DNA from: Chrysopilus asiliformis
Lineage: Eukaryota; Arthropoda; Insecta; Diptera; Rhagionidae
DNA length: 64,000 nucleotides
NCBI GenBank assembly: GCA_964034945.1
Contig: OZ035962.1
Location: 53,686,231 to 53,750,230 of the forward strand
Direction: 5' to 3'
Shown here: piece by piece, positions 23,697 to 34,037 of the stretch
Numbering within the stretch: position 1 is the stretch's first letter
Layout of the letters: the number at the start of each line of letters is the position of its first letter
Translations under genes and position numbers: made by a program
Notes under the pieces: model-generated
Told to the model about the DNA's origin: nothing
What the model saw: only the letters and a program-made list of their open reading frames with translations
The model's database searches: none

Positions 23697-24445
23697 CACA
23701 GTGAATTTTATCACAGACGGATCCAAACTGGACGGGAGAGTGGGCAGGGGGATCTACTCTGGTCATTTAAAGATCAGTCAATGCCTCCGCCGGACCACTG
23801 TAGTGTATTTCAGGCCGAAATGATGGCAATCAAAGACGTCACCGAGTGGCTCAAAAACAAAGTTGTATCATCTAGAAAATCCCTAGAATCTATCGCACTC
23901 ACATCGAAGTTGGCAGAGGAGTGTAAGGCGTGTCTAAATGAGATGTCAGAATACTTCAACATCAACATCGTTTGGGTGCCAGAACATAGTGATATAGATG
24001 GGAATGAGATAGCGGATGAACTTGCTAGGCGAGACACAACTGCGCCAGCTCCATCTGAAAAGGAGAGCATAGGCATACCTATGGCAACGTGCAAACAACT
24101 GTTAAGCTCTGAAGCTCTAAACAATGCAAACCTAAGATGGACACGTGAAAGAACGTGCACCGTCACGAAACTTATTCTGTCCAAAGCTATAGAAAAAACG
24201 CTCCAGCAGACTCCTCTCACTACAACGAAACGCGATCAGGACGGTAGTGGGAATAATAACAGGGCATTGCTCAAAAAGGCAGACATGCCGATAGGCTCGG
24301 AGCTCCCTCAAACAATTTTTGTAGAAACTGTGGGGATGTGGACGAGGTGGAGTCGACGACTCATCTTCTCTGTCATTCCCCAGCTCTAGCTCAACGCAGA
24401 AGCACTCATCTGGGTAGTCTCTTCCTAAACGATTGTTGCATTGGT
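23697..24445 (+). pseudogene. LINE RNase H domain and C-terminal zinc motif, decayed
   Basis: TDGSKLDG (first catalytic Asp, about 23714), FQAEMMAIK (catalytic Glu, about 23808) and VPEHSDIDGNEIADELAR (C-terminal His and Asp, about 23975-24030) identify a LINE RNase H. The DSQAA motif expected between them is replaced (VVSSRK), so one catalytic Asp is lost. A CRNCG/HLLCH zinc motif follows in a shifted frame near 24320-24375, then LAQRRSTHLG. At least two frameshifts. Confidence 0.75.
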
Positions 24446-24578
24446 TTTTCGTTTTTCAAACATGATGGCGCGCGTGTCGCATGTTTTCCCTTATTTGACG
24501 TTAGTGCTGCTGTCTCTTTTTGGTATATACCAGGTAAGTTTTTATATGCAATGCTTTTTTGAGTTATATTAATCACTT

Positions 24579-24770
24579 TATCGTTATTCGCTACGCCTTG
24601 TCACCAGCTACACGACGATCTACATTCTGGGTCTACTGTTCTCCATGCAAATCCCTTTTGTGGGCTTCCAGCCAATCCGGACAAGTGAACACATGACCGC
24701 GTCCGATGTTTTCGCTTTGTTGATGGCCGTGGCTGTCATGAAACATATGCAAATCGTGCTATCCAAATTA
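24579..24770 (+). pseudogene. STT3A: fragment of STT3 oligosaccharyltransferase gene
   Basis: STT3 is the catalytic membrane subunit of the ER oligosaccharyltransferase, which transfers glycan to Asn. About 60 codons (frame from 24579, open to the array that follows) carry RYS, IYILGLLFSMQIPFVGFQ and QPIRTSEHM, a very conserved luminal stretch of STT3A/B, then an FALL helix. The fragment runs straight into the tandem array at 24771. Upstream homology fades near 24575, and a stop lies at 24569-24571 in the same frame. An apparent ATG exon and donor at 24461-24535 are of uncertain relation. I read it as a host gene piece carried into, or broken by, repeats. STT3A rather than STT3B is a guess. 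Confidence 0.8.
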
Positions 24771-25240
24771 GTGACCCCGAAAATCCCCAAATGCCAGTTT
24801 TCCTCGGGAAAAATGGGAAAAAGGATATTTGCGTTATCCTTACAGGATCTCCCGTTTAGAATTTTGAAAATCTAACACCGAATTCGTGATCAGCGACCCC
24901 GGAAACCCCCTAATACCATTTTTCTCCGAAAAAATGGGAAAAAGGATATTTGCGTTATCCTTACAGGATCTTCCGCTTCGTTCTAACACCAGATTCGCGA
25001 CCAGCGACCCCGAAAAATGAGGAAAAGGATAATTGCGTTATCCTTACAGGACCTTACGTTTCTAATTTTGAAACTGCAACACCGGATTCGTGATCAGCGA
25101 CCCCAAAAACCCCCTAGTGCCGATTTATCCCGGGACAAATGGGGAAAAGGATATTTGCATTATCCTTACAGGATCTTCCGTTTCGAGTTTTGAAAATCTA
25201 ACACCGGATTCGTGGTCAGCGACCCCGAAAGCCCCCGAGT
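24771..25240. repeat. tandem array of about 4.5 units, 90-120 bp each
   Basis: Units start at GCGACCCCGAAAA-type sequence near 24771, 24893, 25004, 25096 and 25219. Each has CCCCTARTGCC..., GGAAAAAGGATATTTGCG, TTATCCTTACAGGATCT and AATCTAACACCGGATTCG. Unit 3 is shortened. A single dispersed unit is at 11244-11507. Confidence 0.85.
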
Positions 25241-25492
25241 GATACTTTTCAGCCTCCTATTGACCAGGATTCATGGCGAAAATCACGGTTTAAAACACCC
25301 AAAACCCCCTTTACCCCCCGTTTACCCCTTAGCGGTAAAATATCGGAAAATCACGCCTTAGTGAGCGCCTACGTGATGGTTGGGACATACTGTGAAAATT
25401 TCAAGTTTCTAGCTTCATGGGTTTGGGCTGGGCGTTGATGAGTCAGTCAATCAGTCAGTCACTCAATCAGGTTAAACGATTTTATATATATA
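25241..25492. repeat. mini-me-like tail with (GTCA)n and (TA)n
   Basis: AAATTTCAAGTTTCTAGCT at about 25395 matches the HINE core phrase AAATTTCAAGTCTCTAGCT. It is followed by a (AGTC)n microsatellite at about 25439-25475 and a (TA)n tract, so this is a diverged relative of the HINE family. Confidence 0.6.
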
Positions 25493-26342
25493 CGGCCCGA
25501 TTCCTGAATCCGTCGTAGCTTTATTATGAAGAACTAACTACGTTACGAATACGAAGAAATCAGTATTCCACGATCCGAACGGAATTGAACTTAGTGGTGC
25601 CTTCGAAATCAGCTGTTTACTGTCAAAGTGCATGTCATACAGGCAAAAAATTTTAAAATGTATACCTTTTTATAAACTATTTGAAATAAAACTCTTTTAA
25701 ATTATACGTGAATTAAAATGGACTCTGTTGCTTTTGTTGAGCTGTGTTTATAAGAGGCTATCTACAATGAAAGAACAATGAAAGTTGGAAGAAAAGTATT
25801 TAGCGATGCTTCAAATCCATTCGATTTCGACGAACAAACTTAAGTTTTTATTTTAAAACTATTTAGTATAGATTTCAATACTTAAGTATTTTTGTTAATT
25901 GCAGTTTCAAAAATCTTTCGTTTGAACAAACCGGCAGAACTCGAACTGGAGCCAACAGTGCTGTCATTCGCTGCCACATATTGCCAATCCATCACAAGTT
26001 CTTCGTATTGTTTTCTGTTGGTTTTCACTTTTGATTTTGAGCTATTAATAGCCTTTAAAAAAACCTACTAAATAAATAAACAAGAGTACAAACACATACA
26101 TTGCACTTTTCGCCCATTTTAAATCACTGAATCTAAGAAAACGAATACCAAAACAGCCCCCAACTCGATCTACGAAGCAAATGTATTTTCGTACATTCAG
26201 CTGTCAAATTTCCGATTCGTTCGGATTCTGTGATACCACATTTCCCCGATTCGGAATGATTTTTAATACGAACGGATTCTGTGATACCATTTTCGAAATT
26301 TCTCCGAAAATTGTAGCTACGACGGATTCTGAAATAGGGCCG
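25493..26342 (+). mobile_element. PIF/Harbinger-like element, non-autonomous
   Basis: 850 bp with inverted ends (C)GGCCCKATTYCWGAATCCG, extending into TCGTAGCT, and ATA on both sides, compatible with a 3-bp duplication. Inside, 25718-25840 on the plus strand reads MDSVAF..., then VGRKVFSDASNPFDFDEQ, and after a gap FRLNKP near 25920. This is like the N-terminus of Harbinger transposases, with a stop and frameshift. An additional inverted pair near 26215-26290 repeats the CGGATTCTGTGATACCA phrase. Confidence 0.6.
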
Positions 26343-26565
26343 ATAGAAAATGTCTTTTGAATATGATTTTATATAACTTATCTATACATCCAAATTCAGT
26401 TAGACTACCTCTTTCCCCTCACCGATACAAATTGAATACTTTTTCCTTATTTTCTCGAAAACGGTGCATCGTATCGAAAATTTTATAAAGACGAAATGTG
26501 TTTAGAATATGATTTTATACAACTTATCTATCCAGTTGGACCACTCCTACCTTCCTCTCCGATAC
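26343..26565. repeat. diverged HINE-like tandem pair
   Basis: GAATATGATTTTATA.AACTTATCTAT occurs at about 26358 and 26505. Between them lies CTCGAAAACGGTGCATCGTATC, close to the HINE phrase CTCAAAAACGGTGCATCTTATC. Confidence 0.5.
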
Positions 26566-26783
26566 TGTTGTGTTCACACACGAAATGAGACTCGTGAGAT
26601 CACCTTAACAACTATTTATTTATAAAACTTGGTTGAGTGGAATAACAACCTTTACGACACTATTTTAATGAAGGATGCTCTCGCTGCCATTCGTTCCATC
26701 AAAGTGGCCGAGAGTTGGTGTGCAATCTTATAAATAGCGAATATGATGAAATGGTTAGAGCGTTGCCAGCTTAATATGTAACA
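26566..26783 (-). repeat. 3' LTR of the Gypsy element
   Basis: 218 bp; minus-strand ends TGTTAC...CACAACA. The purine tract AAGGGGGGAGAAG lies just upstream (26784-26796). It carries an undisturbed TTAA where the other LTR has a MITE. Confidence 0.85.
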
Positions 26784-26799
26784 CTTCTCCCCCCTTAAG

Positions 26800-27168
26800 T
26801 TAAGGATACGCTGCTGGGTCAAAACGAATCACGGGTTAGCGCTGACGTTGCGGATGTTCCCGTGGTATGTGCCGAGATGGTGGTTGGATCTCTTGGCTGG
26901 ATAAGCGTGTTGAAGTAGGAGTGCTTGACGTCGGAGTACTGCGGTTTCTAGTTCGTGCACGTGAGATATTGAGAAAAGGATTAGAATTGTTATCACCAGA
27001 CATACTTGCCCTAGAAGAACTATTGCATGGTGTTTCCAAAGACGGCTCTTGGTTAGCTGGAGAGCGAATTGAAACTTGTGCTTAATGACGGAGTTTGAAT
27101 TCTTGGAATGATCTTTCTTGGTGAACGCTGCTGATCTTGGTTTTACAGATGATTCTGATGAATTTTGA
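26800..27168 (-). pseudogene. Gypsy pol C-terminal tail
   Basis: Minus-strand low-complexity tail with STPTSSTPTST and RPPSRHIP-like basic-proline sequence, ending just before the purine tract. It follows the integrase C-terminal domain after the HINE at 27169-27771. The family assignment comes from position. Confidence 0.5.
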
Positions 27169-27771
27169 TTATACCCGTATGGTGAAACCAAAGGGTATAC
27201 TAACTTTGCCTTACCGTTTTTAACGCCAAGATCCCGTCATCGGACACAAAAATGAATTACACCAGTGTGTTTAGAATGATGAAAAAAGTTGAATTTTGCA
27301 TGTCCGTCCGTCTGTCCGTCCGTCCGTCCGTCCGTCCGTCCGTCCGTCCGTCCGTCCGTCCGTCCGTCTGTCTGTCTGTCTGTGGCGCGGATTGCAGGCG
27401 TACGGATTGAGCTATAGACTTGAAATTTTGCGAAGATCCGTTTTTCGTAAAATGCGAGGCTAAGTTCGTTCATGGGCAAAAATGGACCATTAGGGGGGGT
27501 ACCCCCCATACGAACGAAAACGTTTTTTGCGAATATCTCAAAAACGGCGCGTCTTATCAAAAAAGTGCAAGAACAAAAGTTGTTTAGGGCATGATTCTGC
27601 ATAAAACTCCCATACATCAAAATCCGATTGGAATAAATTTAAAAAAATCTTATTGGAAAGTTTGACTTCAAAGGGGAATTTTGGTACAACTGTTCGAATT
27701 TTGATACGAATATCACCATACGGGTCTCCAATGATTGCCAGATTGGCAATTATAGCTTTTGTTATGTTTTT
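27169..27771 (+). mobile_element. HINE/mini-me-like element, copy 8
   Basis: Complete copy in plus orientation with a long, pure (GTCC)n run in its core (27303-27380). Inserted in the Gypsy pol gene. Confidence 0.85.
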
Positions 27772-28093
27772 CAGATGTATTTTTATTTCCACAACTCGAT
27801 TCCAAATCAAACGTTGGTTGAACACGAGGTTTGAGTTGATTTTGGTGTCTCCTCCAAACTGCGAATTTTGTACGAACAGTGTACATCATGCGTCCGATGT
27901 AACCTTCAATGACACCTTCTACTCACTTCTCCCTCTTAAGGAAATTTCGAGCAAATACTAGTTGACCGGTATTAAATTTCCTTAGATCTTTTGACTTCGG
28001 TATTGAGGAATTTGAAGTCGGATTCAGTAGTCGGCCGGCGATTTTCCAATTGCTGGTATAGGAGTATAGCGATAGCTATTTAAATAAATGCGT
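27772..28093 (-). pseudogene. Gypsy integrase C-terminal domain
   Basis: Minus strand encodes RRPTTESDF, then FARNF, then VWRRHQNQLKPR, the usual end of Mag/K02A2.6-type integrase. Interrupted by stops and separated from the catalytic core by the LINE 2 copy. Confidence 0.7.
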
Positions 28094-28100
28094 AATGCGT

Positions 28101-28504
28101 AGATTCATTACCGTCTCTCGAGCATCGTCGCTCTGTTGGAGTACTCAGCATATTCTACAAATATTTCAATGGGAAATGTTCCACCGAAATTTCCCAACTT
28201 ATTCCTCCACGGTACATCTTCCCTAGACCCTCTCGTTCAGCTGCACGCGCGCACGACTTCTTCCTTGAGCCTCCCCGTTTTCGTACAGTAAAGTTTAGGA
28301 GTTCCTACATTCCGCGAACAACAAGACTTTGGAACGATCTACCATCCGAAGTGTTTCCCCCGGACTATAACCCGCAGAAGTTCAAGGAGAACATAAACCG
28401 GCATCTCCTTTTGTCCTTCCGACCATCCTGAGCTGTGCTTCGGCATTAAAGGGCCTTCCCCTAAGCTCTGGCTGAAACTATAAAAAAAAAAAAAAAAAAA
28501 AAAA
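28101..28504 (+). mobile_element. LINE 2 family, 5'-truncated copy with poly(A)
   Basis: Nearly identical to the reverse complement of 7467-7875, encoding the C-terminal RLWNDLP region. It ends in a run of A (28481-28505). AATGCGT stands immediately before it (28094-28100) and after the poly(A) (28504-28510), a clear target duplication. Confidence 0.9.
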
Positions 28505-28510
28505 ATGCGT

Positions 28511-28883
28511 CTAACTTATTCTTTCCTTCCTGTAAAGCTTTGATAAAAGCCGTTGTAAATGATCGAACAAAACGTTCGGCTTCGCCGTTAGATGACGGAT
28601 GAAATGGCGCCGTCGTTAGATGATTTATGCCATTTGCCGTACAAAATTCCGCAAAAAACTGCGTGCCGTTGTCGGTTACCAACACGTGCGGTAAACCTTC
28701 CAACGCAAAAATGGACTTAAGGGCCTCTATAGTGGCACTTGAAGTTGTTGTTGATATCCTTACAACAAATGGAAACTTGGAATATGAATCCACACATATG
28801 AGCCACATATCATTCATAAAAGGACCGGCAAAGTCCAAATGAATCCTTTTTCCCAGGGCTGCTGCAGAACAGGTCATTTGCAA
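28511..28883 (-). pseudogene. Gypsy integrase catalytic core
   Basis: All three acidic residues of the DDE core are visible: HLDFAG, VTDNGTQF and NGEAERFV. The frame runs into the LINE 2 copy at its downstream end; the zinc-binding HHCC domain is upstream around 28884-28980 in broken frame. Confidence 0.85.
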
Positions 28884-28929
28884 AATGCCTTGCGCGGAGC
28901 GGGATTCTCTTTTTTACAGATCGAACATG

Positions 28930-29784
28930 CTACGATCTTATCCTTGATGTTTTGGTCAATTGCTTGGTGCGAACTATGCCCCAGTGACCAATATGCAGCA
29001 TATCCATCACTTTTGACCGAAGAGATGACGGTACAACGGCTTGTGAGCTGATTGCTTGTCTAAGTAAAACCCCTTTCTTGACACTTAAAGACATACGCTG
29101 AGCGTAAAAAGGCTTAACAAATGATTTTTCCTTTTTACTCAGAGAACTAGGCCAATCATTTAATACATAATCTCTTACCTCGGTCATCAATTTTTCCGTA
29201 CTGGTATGCTTCGCTATCATAGTTGCGTCGATCGGAAAATTTTTAATCTGCTTTTCTAGTTCAGTGTTGAGCTGCATGGTATATTCCGTATCGAAGTTGA
29301 CATCGGGACCAACAGGTAAGCGTGATAAAGCATCAACATTCTGATTTTTTGAAGTTGGCTTGTATTTGATGTCAAAATTGTAGGCCATAAGTATAATAGC
29401 CCAGCGCTGTAATCTATGCGCGGTGACGATCGGCAGTTCTTTCTTTGGATTAAATATGGTTACCAAAGGCTGATGATCGGTGTACAAGATGAATCGTCTC
29501 CCGTACAAATACTGATGGAATCTTTTCACGCCGAATATCAAAGAAAGCGCATCTTTCTCAATCTGACTATACCGTCTTTGATGAACGTCTAACGTCTTGG
29601 ATGCGTGTGCAATGGGTCGTTCACTACCGTCTGGATATTGATGCGACAGAACTGCTCCAATTCCATAAGCGGAGGCATCTGTTGCTAGAATTAAGGAATA
29701 TTTACTATTAAAATGAGCAAGCTGTGTTGTCTCGACAAGTTGACGTTTTAATTCGCAAGACGCTTTTCTTGCTTCTTCCCCCAA
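28930..29784 (-). pseudogene. Gypsy RNase H and integrase zinc-domain part
   Basis: 284-codon frame: ATDASAYGIGAVLSH (RNase H first Asp), KDALSLIFGVKRFHQYL (Glu), YTDHQPL (Asp) and NVDALSRLP (end of RNase H), then linker and MLHIGHWGI of the HHCC domain. A frameshift near 28930-28980 precedes the catalytic core. Confidence 0.85.
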
Positions 29785-30658
29785 ATGAATTTTGAATCTT
29801 TGCGCCGGAGAGCATTTAAAGGTGCCGAAATCTAGGAAAAATTGGTTATGAATTTATGATAATAATTAATTTTACTAATGAATGATTCAAGTTGCTTCAC
29901 ATCAACTGGCCTCGGTAAATAGCGAATAGCTTTTATCCCGGAATCAGAAGGTCGAATGCCGTCACAACTGATTATGTGTCCCAGGTACTCAACTTCCTGT
30001 TCCATAAACTGACATTTGTCACGCTTACAACGAAGACCGCTTTCTTCCAGGGTTTTGAGTACAAGCTCTAGATTTCGCAGATGCTCCTACTCATTTTTTC
30101 CCGTCACGATGATATCGTCGATGTAATTTGCGCAGATTGAAATTTCCGATACTACTTGTTCGAGAAATCGCTGAAAAATAGCTGACGCGCTGTTGACTCC
30201 GAACGGAAGACGGTGAAATTGAAATAATCCCAAAGGGTATTGACTACCAACACTGATTTTGCTTCCTCATCGAGTTCAATCTGAAGATATGCGTCTGAGA
30301 GATCAATTTTCGAAAAATAATGACCACCTTGTAATTTACAAAATAACTCTTCCTCACGAGGAATAAGATATTGCTCTACGTCCAACTGGGAATTAACGCC
30401 AACCTTAAAATCACCACAGATGCGAAGTCCGCCTCCTTTTTTAGTTACGACAACAATCGGAGCTGCCCAAGAACTGGTTTTGACAGGCTTCCAAATTCCT
30501 AGCGACACTAATCGATCAGCTTCCCTTTTAAAATCTTCCATTTGTGCAAAAGGTAATACACGAGAACGAAAGAACTTCGGTCTTGCATCCGGTTTTGAAA
30601 TAAAGCTGCGCTTTGAATGTATTGCATTTGCCCAAAGTGTTTTCGAAAAGTTAGCCAT
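29785..30658 (-). pseudogene. Gypsy reverse transcriptase
   Basis: N-terminal half (30152-30658) has SSWAAPIVVVTKKGG, RICGDFK and FSKIDLSDAYLQI (motif with first Asp). A one-base shift near 30225 leads to the frame with LPFGVNSA and the catalytic YIDD (about 30115). An in-frame stop follows at about 30088, and the connection continues to about 29830. Confidence 0.85.
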
Positions 30659-30660
30659 AC

Positions 30661-31076
30661 TTATTGCAAAGAGTCGATTTTCTCCACAAGATTCTGACTT
30701 ACGACTTTTGGTACAAAATTTACTACCGCATCACGAGGATTAAGAGTCATACCGAATTTATCGAACCAATCTAGTCCAAAAATATTAGTACCTTCTTCAG
30801 TATTCGTTACTAAAAGTGGAAACTTTTTGCAAATATTACCCGATCGAACAGACACTACCGTTTCACCTAAAATCGGAACCGGCGTATTACCGTCGCATGT
30901 ACTGAAGTTGGTGTGCATTGTGGCTCACTTAGCTGCCGAAAACCCGGTTTGCCTATCATAGAGCAAGTGGCTCCAGTGTCAACTTGAAATTGCATTTTTA
31001 CATCGTTAACCAACAAGTCAATAAAAATCTTTTGTCCATTGAGAGATATTCCCTGCAACGACTGAATTTGATGCAC
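30661..31076 (-). pseudogene. Gypsy aspartic protease
   Basis: VDTGATCSMIG (catalytic DTG, about 30975) lies in the frame 30867-31076. The rest, with NIFGLDWFDKF, is in the frame 30661-30918, so one frameshift occurs near 30900. Confidence 0.8.
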
Positions 31077-31139
31077 ACTCTTGCGAGATGATTTCGGCTT
31101 TCCCTTTGCAGCCGACCGATTACCGGAATCGTGCGAACG

Positions 31140-31679
31140 TTAATTTTGTTTTCCCGAGCAAGTGGCGTCTTTAAATTTGCAATCCGAGCGGTGGTGATGT
31201 CTTCCACACCCGTAACACGATTTAAAATCACTTTTTGAGTTTTTAACTGTGGGGAACAAACGACTCGTACCCGCACTTCCACTCCGCCCCTCATGATGCC
31301 ACGATTTACAGTCCGAATTGACCACGTTTATTTTTTGCAAATCAGAAGAACTGTCACCCGTTATTGTTTGAACAGTCTTTTGTGTCGCTTCAAAAGTTTC
31401 GGCTAGCACCAATACTTCCTCAAGAGTTGGGTTGGGATTTTTCAATGCTTGATTACGAACTGTTTCGTGCGGACAATACAAAACTATTATGTCGCGTATG
31501 AGTTCGTCTACGAATTCCCGTTCGTAATTTTCACTACCACAAATAAATTTACACCTAATAGCAATTCCCCTAAGATCGGCAACCCATTCGGCGTAATTTT
31601 GGTTTGCCTTCATTCGAGATCGATGAAATTCGAATCGAGCTGCTAAAACTTGCGTTTTAGACTCGAAATGATCTGACAA
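31140..31679 (-). pseudogene. Gypsy gag, main part
   Basis: Capsid-like region with VLAARFEFHRSRM and YAEWVADLR, then the zinc knuckle CYGCGRHHHRSDC (CX2CX3HX4C) near 31200. The N-terminal part is at 33654-34010, displaced by the X plus Y insertion. Joining across the insertion keeps VDE-K-LSDHF in frame. Confidence 0.8.
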
Positions 31680-31684
31680 TTTTT

Positions 31685-32635
31685 GAAGTGATAACTTCTT
31701 TAGGCGCGTTGGGCGATTTTTGGATGGGTAAAAACTTATGGTTTGGCGTCAGCATTTTCTTTCCACAAAACGTGACGCTTTCCACATTGGAAAACCTTTC
31801 AACTTCCAAAGCTTTAAGCTTCAACTTCCACATTGGAAAACTTTTAAAAAAAGCACCTCAACTTCCAAAGCTTTCTGTTATGGTTTTTTTGATAATGATC
31901 ATGGCCGAATTATACAAGGTCTGCTGGTTATTTTTTGAGAGCCACCATTTTGCTACGTCATCGGCAAGAAATTCTTTGTAATGTTGATTGTGCGTACGGA
32001 GTTATTTAGCTAGATGTTAGCTAGAATTGAGAATTAGGGAAAATTCCCATTGAGTCTTATAAGAATTTCTTGCCGATGACGTCAGAGCCAGAAGCAACTG
32101 AGCTGTCAAGTCAAACAGACCTTGTATAATTCGGCCATGGATAATGATAATGAAGACCTCGGTGCAAAAAGCGGTCATTTCCACTTTTTCAAATTTTTCA
32201 GGGGACAAAAAACATATTAGCGTGAAATTTTTGCTCCCACAAATTGCACGAAAGAAAAACTGCGCTCAAAAAAAAACTCGAGATATTAAAAAAGTCTGTT
32301 GGATTTACCAATTGCGCGTTTCAACTGCAGTTTTTTAATAAAGCTTCTTCTCTAAAAAAGATTTCTCACAGCTTGAACTGGTTGATAACAGCTGCTTTTT
32401 TTAATGATCCGGATAACAGATCCATATGGATCATTAAAAAAACAGCTAATGTATATATGTAATTGTTGCTCGGAGTGGCGATAGATGTGAAAACCAGACT
32501 AATGTTAATGATTTTAATTTACAAATTATGAAATATTAATTTCTGATACTACAAATAATTTCAAAATTCAAAAAAATTCTGTTATTTCATAGTTTAAGGT
32601 TATCACTTCTCTCGGCAGTCCCAATGACTGCTTTG
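31685..32635. mobile_element. element X, copy 1
   Basis: Shared with 48881-50090. It starts with a 14-nt hairpin GAAGTGATAACTTC just after a T-run and ends with a GCAGTCCCAATGACTGC hairpin followed by TTTG and another T-run. It contains MITE Z (31900-32139) and a compact TTTAATGATCC hairpin (32388-32447). It appears to be non-coding. Confidence 0.7.
31900..32139. mobile_element. MITE Z, copy 2, with 9-bp target duplication
   Basis: 240 bp; both ends CATGGCCGAATTATACAAGG in inverted orientation. GATAATGAT flanks it on both sides (31891-31899, 32140-32148), and copy 2 of X has a single GATAATGAT there (49077-49085). A 9-bp duplication suggests a Mutator-type transposase acting in trans. Confidence 0.9.
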
Positions 32636-32664
32636 TTTTTTTAATTATCATGGTGTAAGGTTTT

Positions 32665-33648
32665 GACGTGGATACGTCTTGGATTTTGGTTATGGGGGTA
32701 CAAATTAGAAAATCGGCTTGCTGCCATGATAACAAATTTGCAATCGATGATACTCGATAGTTTGTGGTGACATCCGAACAGAAACTGTGTTATAAAATAC
32801 GGCCTACATTAAAGCATTGTTTAGGGTATTTTGTTAGGTTAAACTATGTTCAATTATCTTTTTAAGAATCAAAATCTAAATTTTCACTGCCGCTGTTATG
32901 CTGTGTTTGCTGCTTGTAGTACAGATTTCACATTTATACTATTTTTATGTTTTCTTTGTGGTATTGAATATTTGGAAGAGGCACAGTAAAGAGAACACGA
33001 CGAAGTATGTTGAGGTTGAGTGAAAGCATTTACTCTTGATTGTTTCTCTTCTCTGTATGGGCTGTTCTGGTTTTGGAAGTTCATTTTACTTGATTGTTTC
33101 TCTTGATTTCCCAGTGTTTCCTTTAATTTCTGTATACGAGTTGTGTGAGCAGGCGGATTGTGTTTAAGATTTTAGTTGCTGTAAATTGAAAATCCTTTGT
33201 TGTTTTTATCGTGTAATTTTATTGTATTTTGATTTTTATTTGTTTTTCATCTATGGGCGTTTTCATGAATGCAAGTTCTGCAAATAACACAAAAGATTTT
33301 GATAATAATAAATCCGCAGTTATATGTTATTCGTTTAGTTAGTTTACTTTCGCAAATTACTGAACAACTAAGTATTACGGGGGGATGGAAGAAAATGTTT
33401 TGTGCAATTTGCGCAATTCCGTTTAGAATTAAACATTTGTTCGTTGTGTTGCAACTGATATTTGATTTTTAGGTACAAGATGCCGAAATTCACCAAACGG
33501 AAAGGGGGGTGTGTAAACGTAACATTACGGTCAATCAAATTGTTTCTTTAGTTTCCTTTTCACTAAAATTTCTTACTTAAATATCTATTGGCGATCGCTG
33601 TAGGCGGATCCACGTCTTCTGGCCGTATCTACGAGACAGACACCTTGC
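32665..33648. mobile_element. element Y, copy 2
   Basis: Same ends as the copy at 15311: hairpin GACGTGGATACGTC at the left and GACAGACACCTTGC before a T-run at the right. It lacks MITE Z. It sits 29 bp from X inside the Gypsy gag, and the pair together is flanked by T5, so X and Y may have come in together. Confidence 0.65.
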
Positions 33649-33653
33649 TTTTT

Positions 33654-34010
33654 CATCGACTTTTTGAGAACCAAAAAGTTTTTTAAGTAGCTCGAAAATT
33701 TCAGCTACTGACCACGACAAAAAATACACCTTTTTCTTTTCGTCGTCTTCAACCAAATAGGCTTTAAAATGTTGCTCTAATTGAGCTAAAAATGTATTTC
33801 ATTGAATCTTGGTTTTGTCAAAAGCTGGAAAAACAGGAACTATCGCCGCACTTTGATTCGAAGAACCGCGAGAACCGTTATTCCATTGCTGGATCCAGTC
33901 TTGATTCTCCTTCAAAACCTTCTCCATGAATGCTCGTTGCTCGGCCATAATGGATGACAAAACAGCGGCCACGTTTTCATCCATTTCGATAATTTCTGAG
34001 AAACACAGAA
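33654..34010 (-). pseudogene. Gypsy gag, N-terminal part
   Basis: Minus-strand start MDENVAAVLSSIMAEQRAFM (Met near 33982), then a Gln/Asn-rich linker and FDKTKIQ. After a stop near 33799 the gag-like sequence FLSWSVAEIFELLKKLFGSQ runs to the insertion at 33653. The PBS and LTR are directly upstream. Confidence 0.75.
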
Positions 34011-34037
34011 CTTTACCTTTATCCTCGTCGCCAATTA

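Noticed and set aside
24461..24607. ATG exon plus intron (GTAAGT...CACCAG) before the STT3 fragment
   Set aside because: The STT3 homology reads through the proposed acceptor (RYS..SYTTIY), so an intron ending there is unlikely.
26867..27085. 72-codon plus-strand frame
   Set aside because: Antisense to the tail of the Gypsy pol gene.
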